Positions 6,077 through 14,513 of a stretch of DNA of 19,459 nucleotides are shown here, piece by piece. A program made the translations under genes and the position numbers. Numbering within the stretch: the first letter of the stretch is position 1; each line of letters starts with the position of its first letter. The DNA is taken from assembly GCA_018660405.1 (NCBI GenBank), contig JABJKL010000036.1, positions 1 through 19,459 on the forward strand, written 5' to 3'. The stretch is from Pseudomonadota bacterium. GTDB taxonomy: Bacteria > Pseudomonadota > Gammaproteobacteria > Arenicellales > Arenicellaceae. The notes beneath the pieces were generated by a model. That model saw only the letters and a program-made list of their open reading frames with translations, was not told the origin of the DNA and did no database searches.

Positions 6077-7801
6077 ATGAATGTGCACGAAGTTATCAAC
6101 CGGCAGCGAATTCGCATGTCGCATAATGACGCCTTGGCGCAACTGGCCGTTCTCGCCATTGTCGTTGGTCTGGTCGCAGGCTCCCTGAGCATTATCTTTC
6201 GCTTACTGGTAAGCGGTGCCCTTACCTTCTCAGTGCTCAATGATTACGGTGCCTCGTTCGAATCGCTCTCACCCGGCGCCCGGTTTCTGCTATGCGCCGG
6301 TGGTGGCCTGCTGATCGGACTTTTGTTTCAACTGATGAGTATTTCCACCCGGCAAATAGGCGTGGTTCACGTACTCGAACGATTGGCTTATCACCATGGG
6401 CGTTTACCGCTTAAAAACGCGGCTGCGCAATTTGTTGGGGCCGCATTGTGCATGATTACTGGCCAGTCAGTTGGTCGTGAGGGCCCGGCTGTACATATGG
6501 GGGCCGCTGCAGGCGCCACCATTAGCGATGCACTTAAGATACCGCATAATGCAGGCCGCATATTGATAGCTTGTGGCGTCGCTTCAGCCATTGGTGCTGG
6601 ATTCAACACACCACTTGCGGGTGTGATATTTGCGATGGAAGTTGTGCTGATGGAGTACACCATTCTGGGCTTTGCGCCGGTGATCATTGCCTCGCTCACC
6701 GCAACCAGTTTGGCTCGAATCGTTTTTGGTGATGCCCCTGCATTTTCGGTGCCAGGCATAGAGTGGAGCTCGACCGGGGAATTACCTTATGTGATGCTAA
6801 TGGGTGTAGTAATTGGGCTAAGCGCGGCAGCCTTTATCAAAGCCACTGCTTTTTTTTCACACGTATTGGAGACCAAACCCTATTGGGCAAGAATAGCACT
6901 AGCGGGCTTGATCACTGGCGCGCTCGCGGTACCTGCACCAGAAATCATGGGCATCGGTTACGATACCGTTGGTTTGGCGGTGGTTGGACAGATATCGATG
7001 GCCGCACTGGTATTGATATTTTTTGCCAAAATGATTGCGACTTCGACCGCGATTGGCTTAGGCATGCCAGGGGGTCTAATCGCGCCTACCTTATTAATGG
7101 GGGCCTGCCTTGGTGGCTCCATGGGTATGATGGCTAACGATTTGGTCAGTGGTTTACACGACGAGGGTTTATATGCGCTGCTCGGTGCGTGCGCGATGAT
7201 GGGCGCGGTGCTGCACGCACCACTGGCAGCGCTGGTGGCAATTTTGGAACTGAGTGGTACACACTCGGTTATCTTGCCAGCAATGATTGCAGTGGTCTCC
7301 GCACTCATAACAAAACGAGTGCCGTTTGGCTTAAAGTCGGTTTATCACGTCCTCATGCGCGAGCGTGGCCTGGACTATCGCAATGCCCCAATAAATCAGG
7401 CTTTACGCAGAGCAGGCGTAGCCAGTGTAATGGACAAAAACGTATTGCAGATGGAGCGGGTTATTAGCATGGCCGCTGCGCGCAAGGCGCTGGAATCTAA
7501 TCAGCACTGGATTGCAGTATATGCTGATAATGGGCAGGCTTCATTGCTGGCAATAGCAGACCTCGCAGTACACCTCAGTAATCTCGCCGCTGACAGTTCC
7601 GAAATCGACCTGTTTAGCTTGTCGACAGTGATAAAAGATTCGACCCCCGTTACTATTCTGGAAACCATGCAAGAAGCTTACGAAATAATGAAAGCAACTG
7701 GGATCGAACTGCTTTACGTCACGGGTGCGAATGGAAAATCAGCGCGCCGTATTTACGGGGTCATTACCCGTGAACACATTGAGAGGCATTACAGAGCCTA
7801 A
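6077..7801 (+). CDS. ClC-family chloride channel/transporter with CBS-like C-terminal domain
   Basis: A 574-residue membrane protein with about 18 ClC helices over residues 20-425 and a soluble tail (about 445-573) resembling a pair of CBS domains, which bind nucleotides in relatives. Motifs: the gating glutamate in GREGP (133-137, Glu135), the chloride-binding GLGMPGGLIAP (327-337), and Tyr423 matching Tyr445 of E. coli ClC-ec1. At the place of the internal proton glutamate (Glu203 in ClC-ec1) the sequence reads FAMEVV, with Val189 aligned to it. Val there is typical of passive chloride channels rather than H+/Cl- antiporters, so channel activity is inferred. The first selectivity motif (GSGIP) is altered to RQIGVVH. 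It starts 20 bases after the mutase stop, so probably one transcript. Confidence 0.9.
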   Translation: MNVHEVINRQRIRMSHNDALAQLAVLAIVVGLVAGSLSIIFRLLVSGALTFSVLNDYGASFESLSPGARFLLCAGGGLLIGLLFQLMSISTRQIGVVHVLERLAYHHGRLPLKNAAAQFVGAALCMITGQSVGREGPAVHMGAAAGATISDALKIPHNAGRILIACGVASAIGAGFNTPLAGVIFAMEVVLMEYTILGFAPVIIASLTATSLARIVFGDAPAFSVPGIEWSSTGELPYVMLMGVVIGLSAAAFIKATAFFSHVLETKPYWARIALAGLITGALAVPAPEIMGIGYDTVGLAVVGQISMAALVLIFFAKMIATSTAIGLGMPGGLIAPTLLMGACLGGSMGMMANDLVSGLHDEGLYALLGACAMMGAVLHAPLAALVAILELSGTHSVILPAMIAVVSALITKRVPFGLKSVYHVLMRERGLDYRNAPINQALRRAGVASVMDKNVLQMERVISMAAARKALESNQHWIAVYADNGQASLLAIADLAVHLSNLAADSSEIDLFSLSTVIKDSTPVTILETMQEAYEIMKATGIELLYVTGANGKSARRIYGVITREHIERHYRA

Positions 7802-7899
7802 TCATGGCCGTTGTAATTAGTTACGTTTGTTACGCCTAGTTGAGATAAGATCTCGCTCTACCTCTTTTCTGCCAGTTTCAGTCGGAACCCTTTCTTGCC

Positions 7900-9477
7900 G
7901 TGTCTTCCTTATTAGCGGAAAAGCTCAACATTCTTGAACAATCTGGCGCGTTTCGTTTGCTGACTGGCATTCAGCGCGGGATTGAAAAAGAAGGCTTGCG
8001 CACTACACCACAAGGCGAGCTCGCCCAAACTGCACACCCTGAAGCTTTAGGCTCAGCCCTTACCCACCCAAGCATCACCACGGATTTTTCTGAAGCCCTG
8101 CTGGAATTCGTGACGCCGGTTATGCCAACCCCGGAAGCCGCGATTATCTTCCTTGAAGATTTGCATCGCTTTAGCTATGAAGTACTCGAAGACGAGCTGA
8201 TTTGGAGTTCGAGTATGCCCTGCTTTTTAGGGGGTGAAGAGAGCATCCCTATCGCGAATTACGGCACATCCAATATCGGCATGATGAAACACATCTACCG
8301 GGTGGGCCTGCAACACCGCTACGGAAAGAGATTGCAAACAATTGCGGGCATACACTACAATTTTTCGCTACCGGATGTGTTCTGGCCTGCATATATCGAT
8401 GCGCTATCCAGCCCACCATCCAACGCAATATCAGAGCGTGACTTTCGCGATCAGCAATATTTTGGCTTAATCCGTAACTTTCGACGCAACGCCTGGCTAT
8501 TATTGCTGTTATTCGGTGCGTCCCCCGCTGTTTGTGGTTCTTTTGTAAGCGGACTAAATCATAAGCTTCAAAAGCTGGAAGGCAAAGGATACTACCTTCC
8601 CTGGGCAACCTCATTGCGAATGGGTGATCTGGGTTATACCAGCAATGCACAAAGCGATTTTCTAGTCTGCTACAACTCGATTGATTCGTACACAAGCACT
8701 CTTGGGCAGGCTTTAAATATGAGTTACCCAGCATACGAGAAAATAGGGATTAAAAAGGATGGTCGCTATTTGCAGCTTAATGACCGATTGCTACAAATCG
8801 AAAACGAGTATTACAGCGACATTCGGCCTAAAAGAGTGACGCCCTCAGGCGTGCATCCGTCGCACTACCTGAAAGAACATGGTGTTCAGTATATCGAAGT
8901 TCGTAATCTTGATCTGAACCCATTTCTACCGGTGGGCATCGACGCAACGCAGGCTCGATTCGTCGATAGCTTCCTGCTTTATTGTTTGCTGCAAGACAGC
9001 CCGGAAATTCCGGTCGACGAATATGCTACGAACAATAATAATAAAACGCTGGTTATCAATGAGGGTCGAAAACCGGGACTCAAACTAGCGCGGAATCAGA
9101 ACGCCGTCGAGGCTTTCCAATGGGCTCTGGAAACTTTGGACGGCGTACAACAAGTTGCTTCTGTTTTGGATGCAGCACATGGCCACAAACTGCATACGCA
9201 AGCCGTCACGGTACAACAAGAAAAAATAAACCATCCAGAACTGTTCCCGTCTGCGCAATACCTCGAATATGCTGAGCGCGAAAACATCAGCTTTAGCGAG
9301 CTCGGCATCCTGCTGAGCGAGCAACATAAGAACGCATTAAAACAGCCCATGGCAACCGGGGAAAAAGCTGAATTGGACCGAATTGCCCGTGAGTCTCACC
9401 GCGAGCAACGCAAGATAGAACAATCAGATGCTGTTGATTTTGATACTTTTTTAGCCGAGTACTTTGCCCGAACCTAG
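7900..9477 (+). CDS. gshA: Glutamate-cysteine ligase (proteobacterial type)
   Basis: A 525-residue cytoplasmic enzyme making gamma-glutamylcysteine from glutamate, cysteine and ATP, the first step of glutathione synthesis. Family motifs are GIEKEGLR at residues 27-34, ITTDFSEALLEFVTP at 59-73, and the central YIEVRNLDLNPF stretch followed by a Gly/Arg-rich GRKPGL. Length is close to E. coli GshA (518). The start is GTG at 7900, because no ATG precedes the conserved N-terminus; the ribosome site is weak (GGAA, 13 bases off). A 98-base gap separates it from the ClC gene, so it may have its own promoter. It converges with the kinase gene on the other strand. Confidence 0.96.
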   Translation: MSSLLAEKLNILEQSGAFRLLTGIQRGIEKEGLRTTPQGELAQTAHPEALGSALTHPSITTDFSEALLEFVTPVMPTPEAAIIFLEDLHRFSYEVLEDELIWSSSMPCFLGGEESIPIANYGTSNIGMMKHIYRVGLQHRYGKRLQTIAGIHYNFSLPDVFWPAYIDALSSPPSNAISERDFRDQQYFGLIRNFRRNAWLLLLLFGASPAVCGSFVSGLNHKLQKLEGKGYYLPWATSLRMGDLGYTSNAQSDFLVCYNSIDSYTSTLGQALNMSYPAYEKIGIKKDGRYLQLNDRLLQIENEYYSDIRPKRVTPSGVHPSHYLKEHGVQYIEVRNLDLNPFLPVGIDATQARFVDSFLLYCLLQDSPEIPVDEYATNNNNKTLVINEGRKPGLKLARNQNAVEAFQWALETLDGVQQVASVLDAAHGHKLHTQAVTVQQEKINHPELFPSAQYLEYAERENISFSELGILLSEQHKNALKQPMATGEKAELDRIARESHREQRKIEQSDAVDFDTFLAEYFART

Positions 9478-9497
9478 GCTCCAAACAAGAACGGCCC

Positions 9498-10373
9498 CTA
9501 GGAGGCTTGACAATCCTTGTAGCTGAGTGAGTCAACCCCATGCTCCAGATTGAGCTCGAGCACCGCGTCAGCGATAGCGGGCAACTCGCTTAAACAGGCA
9601 CGTGTTATCCGCTCATAATGCATGATAAAACGATGCAAAGATTGATCGTCCATTAACTCCATTTTATCGCCCACATTGTCCCTCAATTTTTGTTCCTGCA
9701 TCCTGCGCCACTGATAGACGCACTCAAAATTTGGCGCGTGCAATAAAATCAAATAGTCTATCTGCGAAAACAGCTCAGCGTATTGCGAAGCCAACGCACT
9801 ATTAACATAAGCTCGCCAGGAAGCGTTCGCATCTTCCAGGCGCTCCAACTCGTTTATGGGCTCTTCCAGAGCCTCTTGCGGCTGCGTCCTGGCTCCGACG
9901 CACCAACCCTCCAGAATAATTAGATCAACCTTGCCATCGCTAATCTCAAATCGCTCGGCACAAACCCTGTCATCGGTAGACTTGTCAAACCGGGGTATAG
10001 CAACACTCTCTCCTGCTAACAAGCCGGTAATTACATTGCTGGCAAGCTGCACGTCATGGGTGCCCGGCACGCCTCGGGTCGCGAGTAAGGGATGCACCTG
10101 CTGCACCAACAATTCTCGCTCTGCTTTAGTCAGATAAAAATCATCAAGCGATAAACAAACCACCGTTAACCCTTGATCACGCCGAAGCAGCTCGGCAACG
10201 TACTCGGCAAACGTGGACTTGCCACTCCCTTGGGCACCACTCACACCCAACACACGCACATCACCGCACATAACCCGCTTGGCGACCTGCCCGGCTAACG
10301 GTCGATAAAAACCTTCGGCCAGCTCTCGAAATGCCGCAGGCAATTGGTGCACCCGTATAAACTTCTCTATCAA
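9498..10373 (-). CDS. P-loop kinase related to D-glycerate 3-kinase
   Basis: A 291-residue cytoplasmic protein. The Walker A loop is GAQGSGKS at residues 46-53; SLDDFYLTKAER (75-86) and RGVPGTHD (100-107) are typical of the plant GLYK / yeast Tda10 glycerate-kinase group, and LIILEGW at 151-157 gives the Walker B-like strand. An insertion at 164-185 is rich in Glu. Phosphorylation of D-glycerate or a related small acid is inferred from family; the substrate is not shown by the sequence. Start chosen is TTG at 10373 with AGGAAAA just upstream; GTG at 10352 is an alternative. No photorespiration or glycerate genes are nearby. Confidence 0.8.
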   Translation of the reverse strand: MIEKFIRVHQLPAAFRELAEGFYRPLAGQVAKRVMCGDVRVLGVSGAQGSGKSTFAEYVAELLRRDQGLTVVCLSLDDFYLTKAERELLVQQVHPLLATRGVPGTHDVQLASNVITGLLAGESVAIPRFDKSTDDRVCAERFEISDGKVDLIILEGWCVGARTQPQEALEEPINELERLEDANASWRAYVNSALASQYAELFSQIDYLILLHAPNFECVYQWRRMQEQKLRDNVGDKMELMDDQSLHRFIMHYERITRACLSELPAIADAVLELNLEHGVDSLSYKDCQAS

Positions 10374-10465
10374 TTTTCCTGTGGTTTCCTTCTGTACGTT
10401 AAAGGAGAAAGCTATTTTCGATAGTGTGACGGCGAACTGCTTGGCCTTCCGAATAAACTGAAAAT

Positions 10466-11464
10466 TTACTCAGCGTGCGCAACGATCTCTTGATAGAGAT
10501 CATAGTATTGCGTCGCGATTTGTTTCGCATTGAACCGGGCACAGTTTTCGAAACCCTTTTTGACCAGATCGTCGCGATACGCGCTATCGTTAATAATCCG
10601 TTCGAGCCCTGTTCGAATGTCATCGACACTAAAAGGGTCAACCAAGCATGCAGCATCACCGGCCACTTCGGGCATAGACGAAATATTGGAAGTAAGCACC
10701 GGACGGCCTACCGATTGCGCCTCAACAATTGGCATACCAAAACCTTCATAAGTTGAAACAAAGCAAACTACATCACAATTAAGATACTTCTCTACCATTT
10801 GGTGTTCGGGCAAATTACTCGCAACACGATAATCGATGCGGCTGTCTTCCAGCTGTTGCCTCTGTTGAGACGAAATCTTGCCGACAATATCGAGAACGCA
10901 TGGCAATCCTTGAACGGCTTCTACCAGACGCTCGAGGTTCTTGTTCGGCGTTGCGCCAACGTGAAGCAAAACAGGACGCTGAGTATCAAATTGTTTTTGT
11001 ACGGGCTTAAAGCTATCCGATATGGCAACGGGTATAACTATTATTCGTTCTGCTGGGTAATCGATATATTTAAGTATTTCGACCTTGGTTGATTCAGAAA
11101 TCGCAGTAATATAGCGCGCGTGTTTGGCCGGAATAACAAAAAAAAACAACTTGTAGAACAGTGCCCGCAATCCAATACTATTGTTTAGCGCGACGCAATC
11201 GAGAATGGTCAGTATTGTTTTGTTCGGTCGCAGAAAAATAGCCAAAAAATGCGTATCCCCCGTGACGTGATTTACGTCACCTTGTGAACAACTCGCAGCG
11301 ACCGAATCGTAAATTCGGCGAAAAATACCATTACTTTCAAATCGAGAGACCCACACACTCGATTGCACATCTGATGGCAAGTTCGCTCGTACAGCATCAA
11401 ATACAGTCTCAACACTGAAGTTTCCGTATTTTCGCGGTTTTCGCTGGAAAAAAACTATTTTCAT
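10466..11464 (-). CDS. Family 4 (GT-B) glycosyltransferase
   Basis: A 332-residue cytosolic or membrane-associated sugar transferase. The N-terminal Rossmann half begins MKIVFFQRKPRKYGNFSVE; the C-terminal half has LLHVGATPNKNLERL (166-180), a nucleotide-sugar-binding start typical of GT4, and the E-x7-E motif EGFGMPIVE (240-248) followed by VLTSNISSMPEVAG. It likely adds a sugar to a surface glycan; donor and acceptor are unknown, though the upstream gene suggests a GDP-deoxyhexose or GDP-mannose donor. The frame is open to 11539 but ATG at 11464 is chosen: it gives the usual N-terminus and overlaps the upstream stop in an ATGA, implying translational coupling. Confidence 0.9.
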   Translation of the reverse strand: MKIVFFQRKPRKYGNFSVETVFDAVRANLPSDVQSSVWVSRFESNGIFRRIYDSVAASCSQGDVNHVTGDTHFLAIFLRPNKTILTILDCVALNNSIGLRALFYKLFFFVIPAKHARYITAISESTKVEILKYIDYPAERIIVIPVAISDSFKPVQKQFDTQRPVLLHVGATPNKNLERLVEAVQGLPCVLDIVGKISSQQRQQLEDSRIDYRVASNLPEHQMVEKYLNCDVVCFVSTYEGFGMPIVEAQSVGRPVLTSNISSMPEVAGDAACLVDPFSVDDIRTGLERIINDSAYRDDLVKKGFENCARFNAKQIATQYYDLYQEIVAHAE

Positions 11465-12429
11465 TGCTGCGCTATACCGCTCAACTCCTCTTCGATCAAA
11501 ATATCCAATACCTCGTAGAAATTCATATCGTACTTCCAACCCAGGATTTCAACTGCCTTTTGCTTATCGCCGTAATTGTCTAATATCTCTGTCGGCCTAA
11601 AATAATCAGAATTTACCTGAATCTTATCCAGCGCTATATTCAATCGGTTGAACACGTGCTCGATAATTGAGCGCAAGGAAATGGAATGCCCCGAACATAT
11701 AACGTAATCATCTGGAGCTTCTTGCTGAAGTATCAACCACATCGCTTTGACATATTCTTTTGCCCAACCGAAATCACGTTTTATATCAATATTCCCGACT
11801 TGCAAATCGGAAAGCTCTCCTCTTGAGATCGCTATAGAGTCGACAATCACCTTTTTAACAAAAAAATCGGCTGATCGTAAATAGGATTCGTGATTGAATA
11901 AAATGCCGCATGACGAATAAATATCGAACGCTTCCCGGTAGTTAATTACTGCCCAATGGCACGATGCCTTTGAGATTGCGTACGGACTCAGTGGATGAAC
12001 GATGGTATTTTCAACAATCGGCAATACATCTACCTTGCCAAACATCTCACTGCTGGACGCATGATACAGCCTAATCTGCGCATTCGACTTCCTTATCGCC
12101 TCCAGCAAGCTTAGCGTACTGTTGACATTAAACTGTATCGTTTCAACAGGTGATCGAAACGAGCCGGAAACGGAGCTAAGCGCCGCCAGATTGTACACTT
12201 CATCAGGCGTATAGCGTTGCAGGCAAAGTGATAGTTGCTCGACATCCGTTAGCTCGCACTCTCGATATTCAACATCATCTTCTATTCCAAGCTTGACAAG
12301 GCCGGCCCCATTAATCCGGCTTTCAGGGCGAATAAGCCCGACGACTCGATAGCCTTTTGAGAGAAGTAGCGCCGAAAGATAAGCCCCATCTTGGCCGGTG
12401 ACACCGGTAATAACAGCAGTTTTACTCAA
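11461..12429 (-). CDS. GDP-mannose 4,6-dehydratase-like NAD(P)-dependent epimerase/dehydratase
   Basis: A 322-residue extended short-chain dehydrogenase. TGVTGQDG (8-15) binds NADP, SSSEMFG (125-131) and Y150-x3-K154 give the catalytic residues, and the NYREAF...GILFNHES stretch ending at 182 plus RDFGWAKEYVKAMW (218-231) are hallmarks of GDP-mannose 4,6-dehydratase. The product would be GDP-4-keto-6-deoxymannose, precursor of GDP-fucose, rhamnose or perosamine. It is shorter than E. coli Gmd (373) and the segment after NHES is altered (YLRSADF in place of PRRGE), so substrate specificity may differ. Start is TTG at 12429, as the codons before it run into a stop. No reductase or aminotransferase partner is in the window. 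Confidence 0.88.
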   Translation of the reverse strand: MSKTAVITGVTGQDGAYLSALLLSKGYRVVGLIRPESRINGAGLVKLGIEDDVEYRECELTDVEQLSLCLQRYTPDEVYNLAALSSVSGSFRSPVETIQFNVNSTLSLLEAIRKSNAQIRLYHASSSEMFGKVDVLPIVENTIVHPLSPYAISKASCHWAVINYREAFDIYSSCGILFNHESYLRSADFFVKKVIVDSIAISRGELSDLQVGNIDIKRDFGWAKEYVKAMWLILQQEAPDDYVICSGHSISLRSIIEHVFNRLNIALDKIQVNSDYFRPTEILDNYGDKQKAVEILGWKYDMNFYEVLDILIEEELSGIAQQ

Positions 12430-12582
12430 AACCGTAATTCATCGATTTATTAACTGATATAAAATGAGAGTATATGCTTTTTAGAAGGTACTTCTGAATA
12501 TCTCTTGAATTCAAAACTTTTTTACCTGGGTAATTTACTCGGCTCTCTCAATGCCGCCGCCAGTGTAGTGTCCTGGTACTCT

Positions 12583-13212
12583 CTATATTCCACTAGATGC
12601 AGGCCGAACATTACAGCTGTAGTATTTCCATAGAAACAAGCTGCCCGCGCTTCGATTAGGCGACCATGTTCTTGTGAGTTCTAATGCCGCTGACGGTTTT
12701 GGCCTGCTCTCTAGTCCTTTTAAATGTTGTAGCGCAACTACAAGCGCCAGATCATCTTCGGGAAAGATGTCCTTACGACCGAGCGAAAACATCAAATATA
12801 TTTTGGCCGTCCAAACACCGAAGCCACGCAACCGAACGATGCTCCGAATCGCCTGCTGATCATCCATGCTTTCCAACGCATCGGGGTCGAACTCACCTGA
12901 AAGTGTCGCCTTGGCCAGACCCTGTAAATACTCGACCTTACGCGCAGACAAGCCAGCACCTCTCAAGTCTTCAACCGACGCTCGCAACAACCCTTCTGGC
13001 GACAGCTCTGGCACAGCAACACATACCCGTTTAAAAATGGTGTTTGCCGCCTTGGTTGACAGCTGTTGACTAACGACAGTTGATACAAAAGCATGAAACC
13101 CGGCTGCTCGGTTCCGCGGTTTAGGATAGCCAGTATCACCAAGCACGCGTGATACATCAGTATCGACAACGGCTATTTGATCTATCGCGCTGGTAAGTTC
13201 GTCAGGACTCAA
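12583..13212 (-). CDS. DNA-3-methyladenine glycosylase II (AlkA-like, HhH-GPD)
   Basis: A 209-residue base-excision repair enzyme removing alkylated purines. VSTVVSQQLSTKAA (43-56) is the HhH-GPD entry helix; LRGFGVWTAKIYLMF (128-142) is the helix-hairpin-helix DNA-binding motif, and FPEDDLAL (150-157) holds the catalytic Asp154, matching Asp238 of E. coli AlkA. The C-terminal WSPNRSAGSLFLW is the family's WRPWRS-type ending. It lacks the N-terminal AlkA domain, like many compact relatives. The start is TTG at 13212, seven bases after the stop of the PTPS-like gene, because there is no in-frame ATG before the conserved region; the ribosome site is poor, so expression may depend on coupling. 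Confidence 0.9.
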   Translation of the reverse strand: MSPDELTSAIDQIAVVDTDVSRVLGDTGYPKPRNRAAGFHAFVSTVVSQQLSTKAANTIFKRVCVAVPELSPEGLLRASVEDLRGAGLSARKVEYLQGLAKATLSGEFDPDALESMDDQQAIRSIVRLRGFGVWTAKIYLMFSLGRKDIFPEDDLALVVALQHLKGLESRPKPSAALELTRTWSPNRSAGSLFLWKYYSCNVRPASSGI

Positions 13213-13218
13213 AATGTT

Positions 13219-13710
13219 CTAAGATGTGGACCAGGCGCTTACGGCCCACTGACCTGGCCCGGAGGAGATTTTCATATCAACCGAATCGATTTTTAATTCT
13301 GTTAGCCAAGCTTTGTCAGAGCATAACTGATCACAGAAATATCCTGAAAGCTCTTCAATCGTTATATTTTTTAGCGGCAAAATTTGCGTATCTGACTTTA
13401 AAAAAAACATTTCAACCTTATCGTATAAAACCCGATATTGTTCACCAGCATCCTGAATCTCCAGATACGGTGAAAACTCGGGCAATAGCATGTATTCATC
13501 CAAGCGATTGCACATGTCTCGCAATCGCTCTTTGGGTAAATCATAATCAAAACACAATCCGTTATTATCGACCTCACCAGTAATCTTTACCGCCAGATAA
13601 TAATTGTGGCCGTGCAAGCGCTCGCGCTCGGTTGCAGAAAAAATAGTGAAATGCGCAGCCGAAAAATGCATGAACTGCTTTTCAATCTCAATGCTGACTA
13701 AACGCGACAT
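13219..13710 (-). CDS. PTPS/QueD-family protein lacking the usual catalytic Cys and His
   Basis: A 163-residue member of the 6-pyruvoyl-tetrahydropterin / 6-carboxytetrahydropterin synthase fold. The zinc ligands are present: His20 in FSAAHF, and His33 and His35 in LHGHNY. In QueD a catalytic Cys sits four residues before HGH (CxxxHGH); here that residue is Arg29. The LDH motif that supplies catalytic Asp and His reads LDEYMLLP (70-77), with Glu72 in place of His. Relatives with R-E-x-LHGHNY and LDE-x-x-LLP form a distinct branch of COG0720 whose reaction is uncertain. ATG at 13710 is preferred to the upstream TTG (13731). It is divergent from a queuosine-precursor transporter, so a deazapurine or pterin substrate is an inference. 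Confidence 0.8.
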   Translation of the reverse strand: MSRLVSIEIEKQFMHFSAAHFTIFSATERERLHGHNYYLAVKITGEVDNNGLCFDYDLPKERLRDMCNRLDEYMLLPEFSPYLEIQDAGEQYRVLYDKVEMFFLKSDTQILPLKNITIEELSGYFCDQLCSDKAWLTELKIDSVDMKISSGPGQWAVSAWSTS

Positions 13711-13765
13711 AATCGATACAGTGCGGAACAAGAAGGCGACAAACCATAACCGAATAAAACCAAAA

Positions 13766-14509
13766 ATGAAATTAACAACTGAGCAACTCTATGAACGGCG
13801 AGAACGAGTATTTCTGATGCTGGCCGGGTTTTTCCTGTGTGCCATGACCTTACTCAACGTCATTGGCATAACGCGCTTTGTCGCATTGGGCCCACTGACT
13901 GTCGCTGTCGGCGTATTACCTTACCCCCTCACTTTCTTGTGTACCGATCTGATATGCGAGCTGTACGGTAAAAAGCGTGCTCGATTTCTGGTGTCGGTTG
14001 GACTGATTCTAAATTTTTTCATCCTCGGCTGCATGTGGCTAGCCAACGCCTTGCCTGCAACGGCCATGGATACGCAGGCCCCCTGGCAAACGATCCAGTT
14101 GGCTCAAAGCATCATGCTCCCGAGTGGTCGTTCAATCTCGGATTCGGTTGAATTATTTGAGTTGATATACGCCTGCACTTCAGGTGCTGTTTTTGCCTCC
14201 ATGCTCGCCTATATTGCAGCGCAATATTGCGATGTACATTTGTTTCACTTTTGGAAAAAAATCACCAAAGGCAAACATTTATGGCTACGAAATAATTTCA
14301 GCACCTTGATATCACAAGGCGTAGATTCCTTTATGGTCATCTCGGTGACATTCGGGGCCTTATATCTAGCGGGTGAAATGGAATTAAAGACTTTGTTTAC
14401 CTTGATGGGCTTTAACTACGCCTTCAAGGCGCTGGTTGCACTGGCAGATACCGGACCATTTTATCTGGGAGTGCATTACCTAAAGCGCTATTTGCAACTC
14501 AAAGACTAG
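13766..14509 (+). CDS. YhhQ-family queuosine precursor transporter (VUT family)
   Basis: A 247-residue inner-membrane protein with about six hydrophobic segments (residues 16-35, 44-60, 74-95, 135-153, 187-203, 213-238). The motif PLTFLCTDLICELYGKKRAR (54-73) is the signature of the VUT/YhhQ family, whose E. coli member takes up preQ0 and preQ1 for tRNA queuosine. ATG at 13766 is chosen because it precedes the first transmembrane segment; the frame is open upstream into the divergent gene but that part is not membrane-like. The ribosome site is weak. A loop of about 30 residues between segments 3 and 4 is longer than in some relatives. Confidence 0.9.
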   Translation: MKLTTEQLYERRERVFLMLAGFFLCAMTLLNVIGITRFVALGPLTVAVGVLPYPLTFLCTDLICELYGKKRARFLVSVGLILNFFILGCMWLANALPATAMDTQAPWQTIQLAQSIMLPSGRSISDSVELFELIYACTSGAVFASMLAYIAAQYCDVHLFHFWKKITKGKHLWLRNNFSTLISQGVDSFMVISVTFGALYLAGEMELKTLFTLMGFNYAFKALVALADTGPFYLGVHYLKRYLQLKD

Positions 14510-14513
14510 AGCT

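Noticed and set aside
6391..7308. Long open frames on the minus strand within the ClC gene, and a plus-strand one at 6763-7137.
   Set aside because: They lie inside a gene with clear family motifs, have no ribosome sites, and their translations are low-complexity shadows rich in Ala, Pro and Thr.
7842..7866. GAGAT-AAG-ATCTC hairpin between the ClC gene and gshA as a possible terminator.
   Set aside because: The stem is only 5 bp and no T run directly follows; the later CTCTTTTCT is too far away.
11464..11539. Longer version of the glycosyltransferase starting at 11539.
   Set aside because: The extra 25 residues overlap the dehydratase coding region and do not resemble a GT4 N-terminus; the ATGA junction at 11461-11464 is a better start.
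12430..12582. A small gene in the gap between the AlkA-like gene and the dehydratase.
   Set aside because: All frames are short and broken by stops, with no convincing ribosome site; it most likely holds the promoter of the glycan pair.
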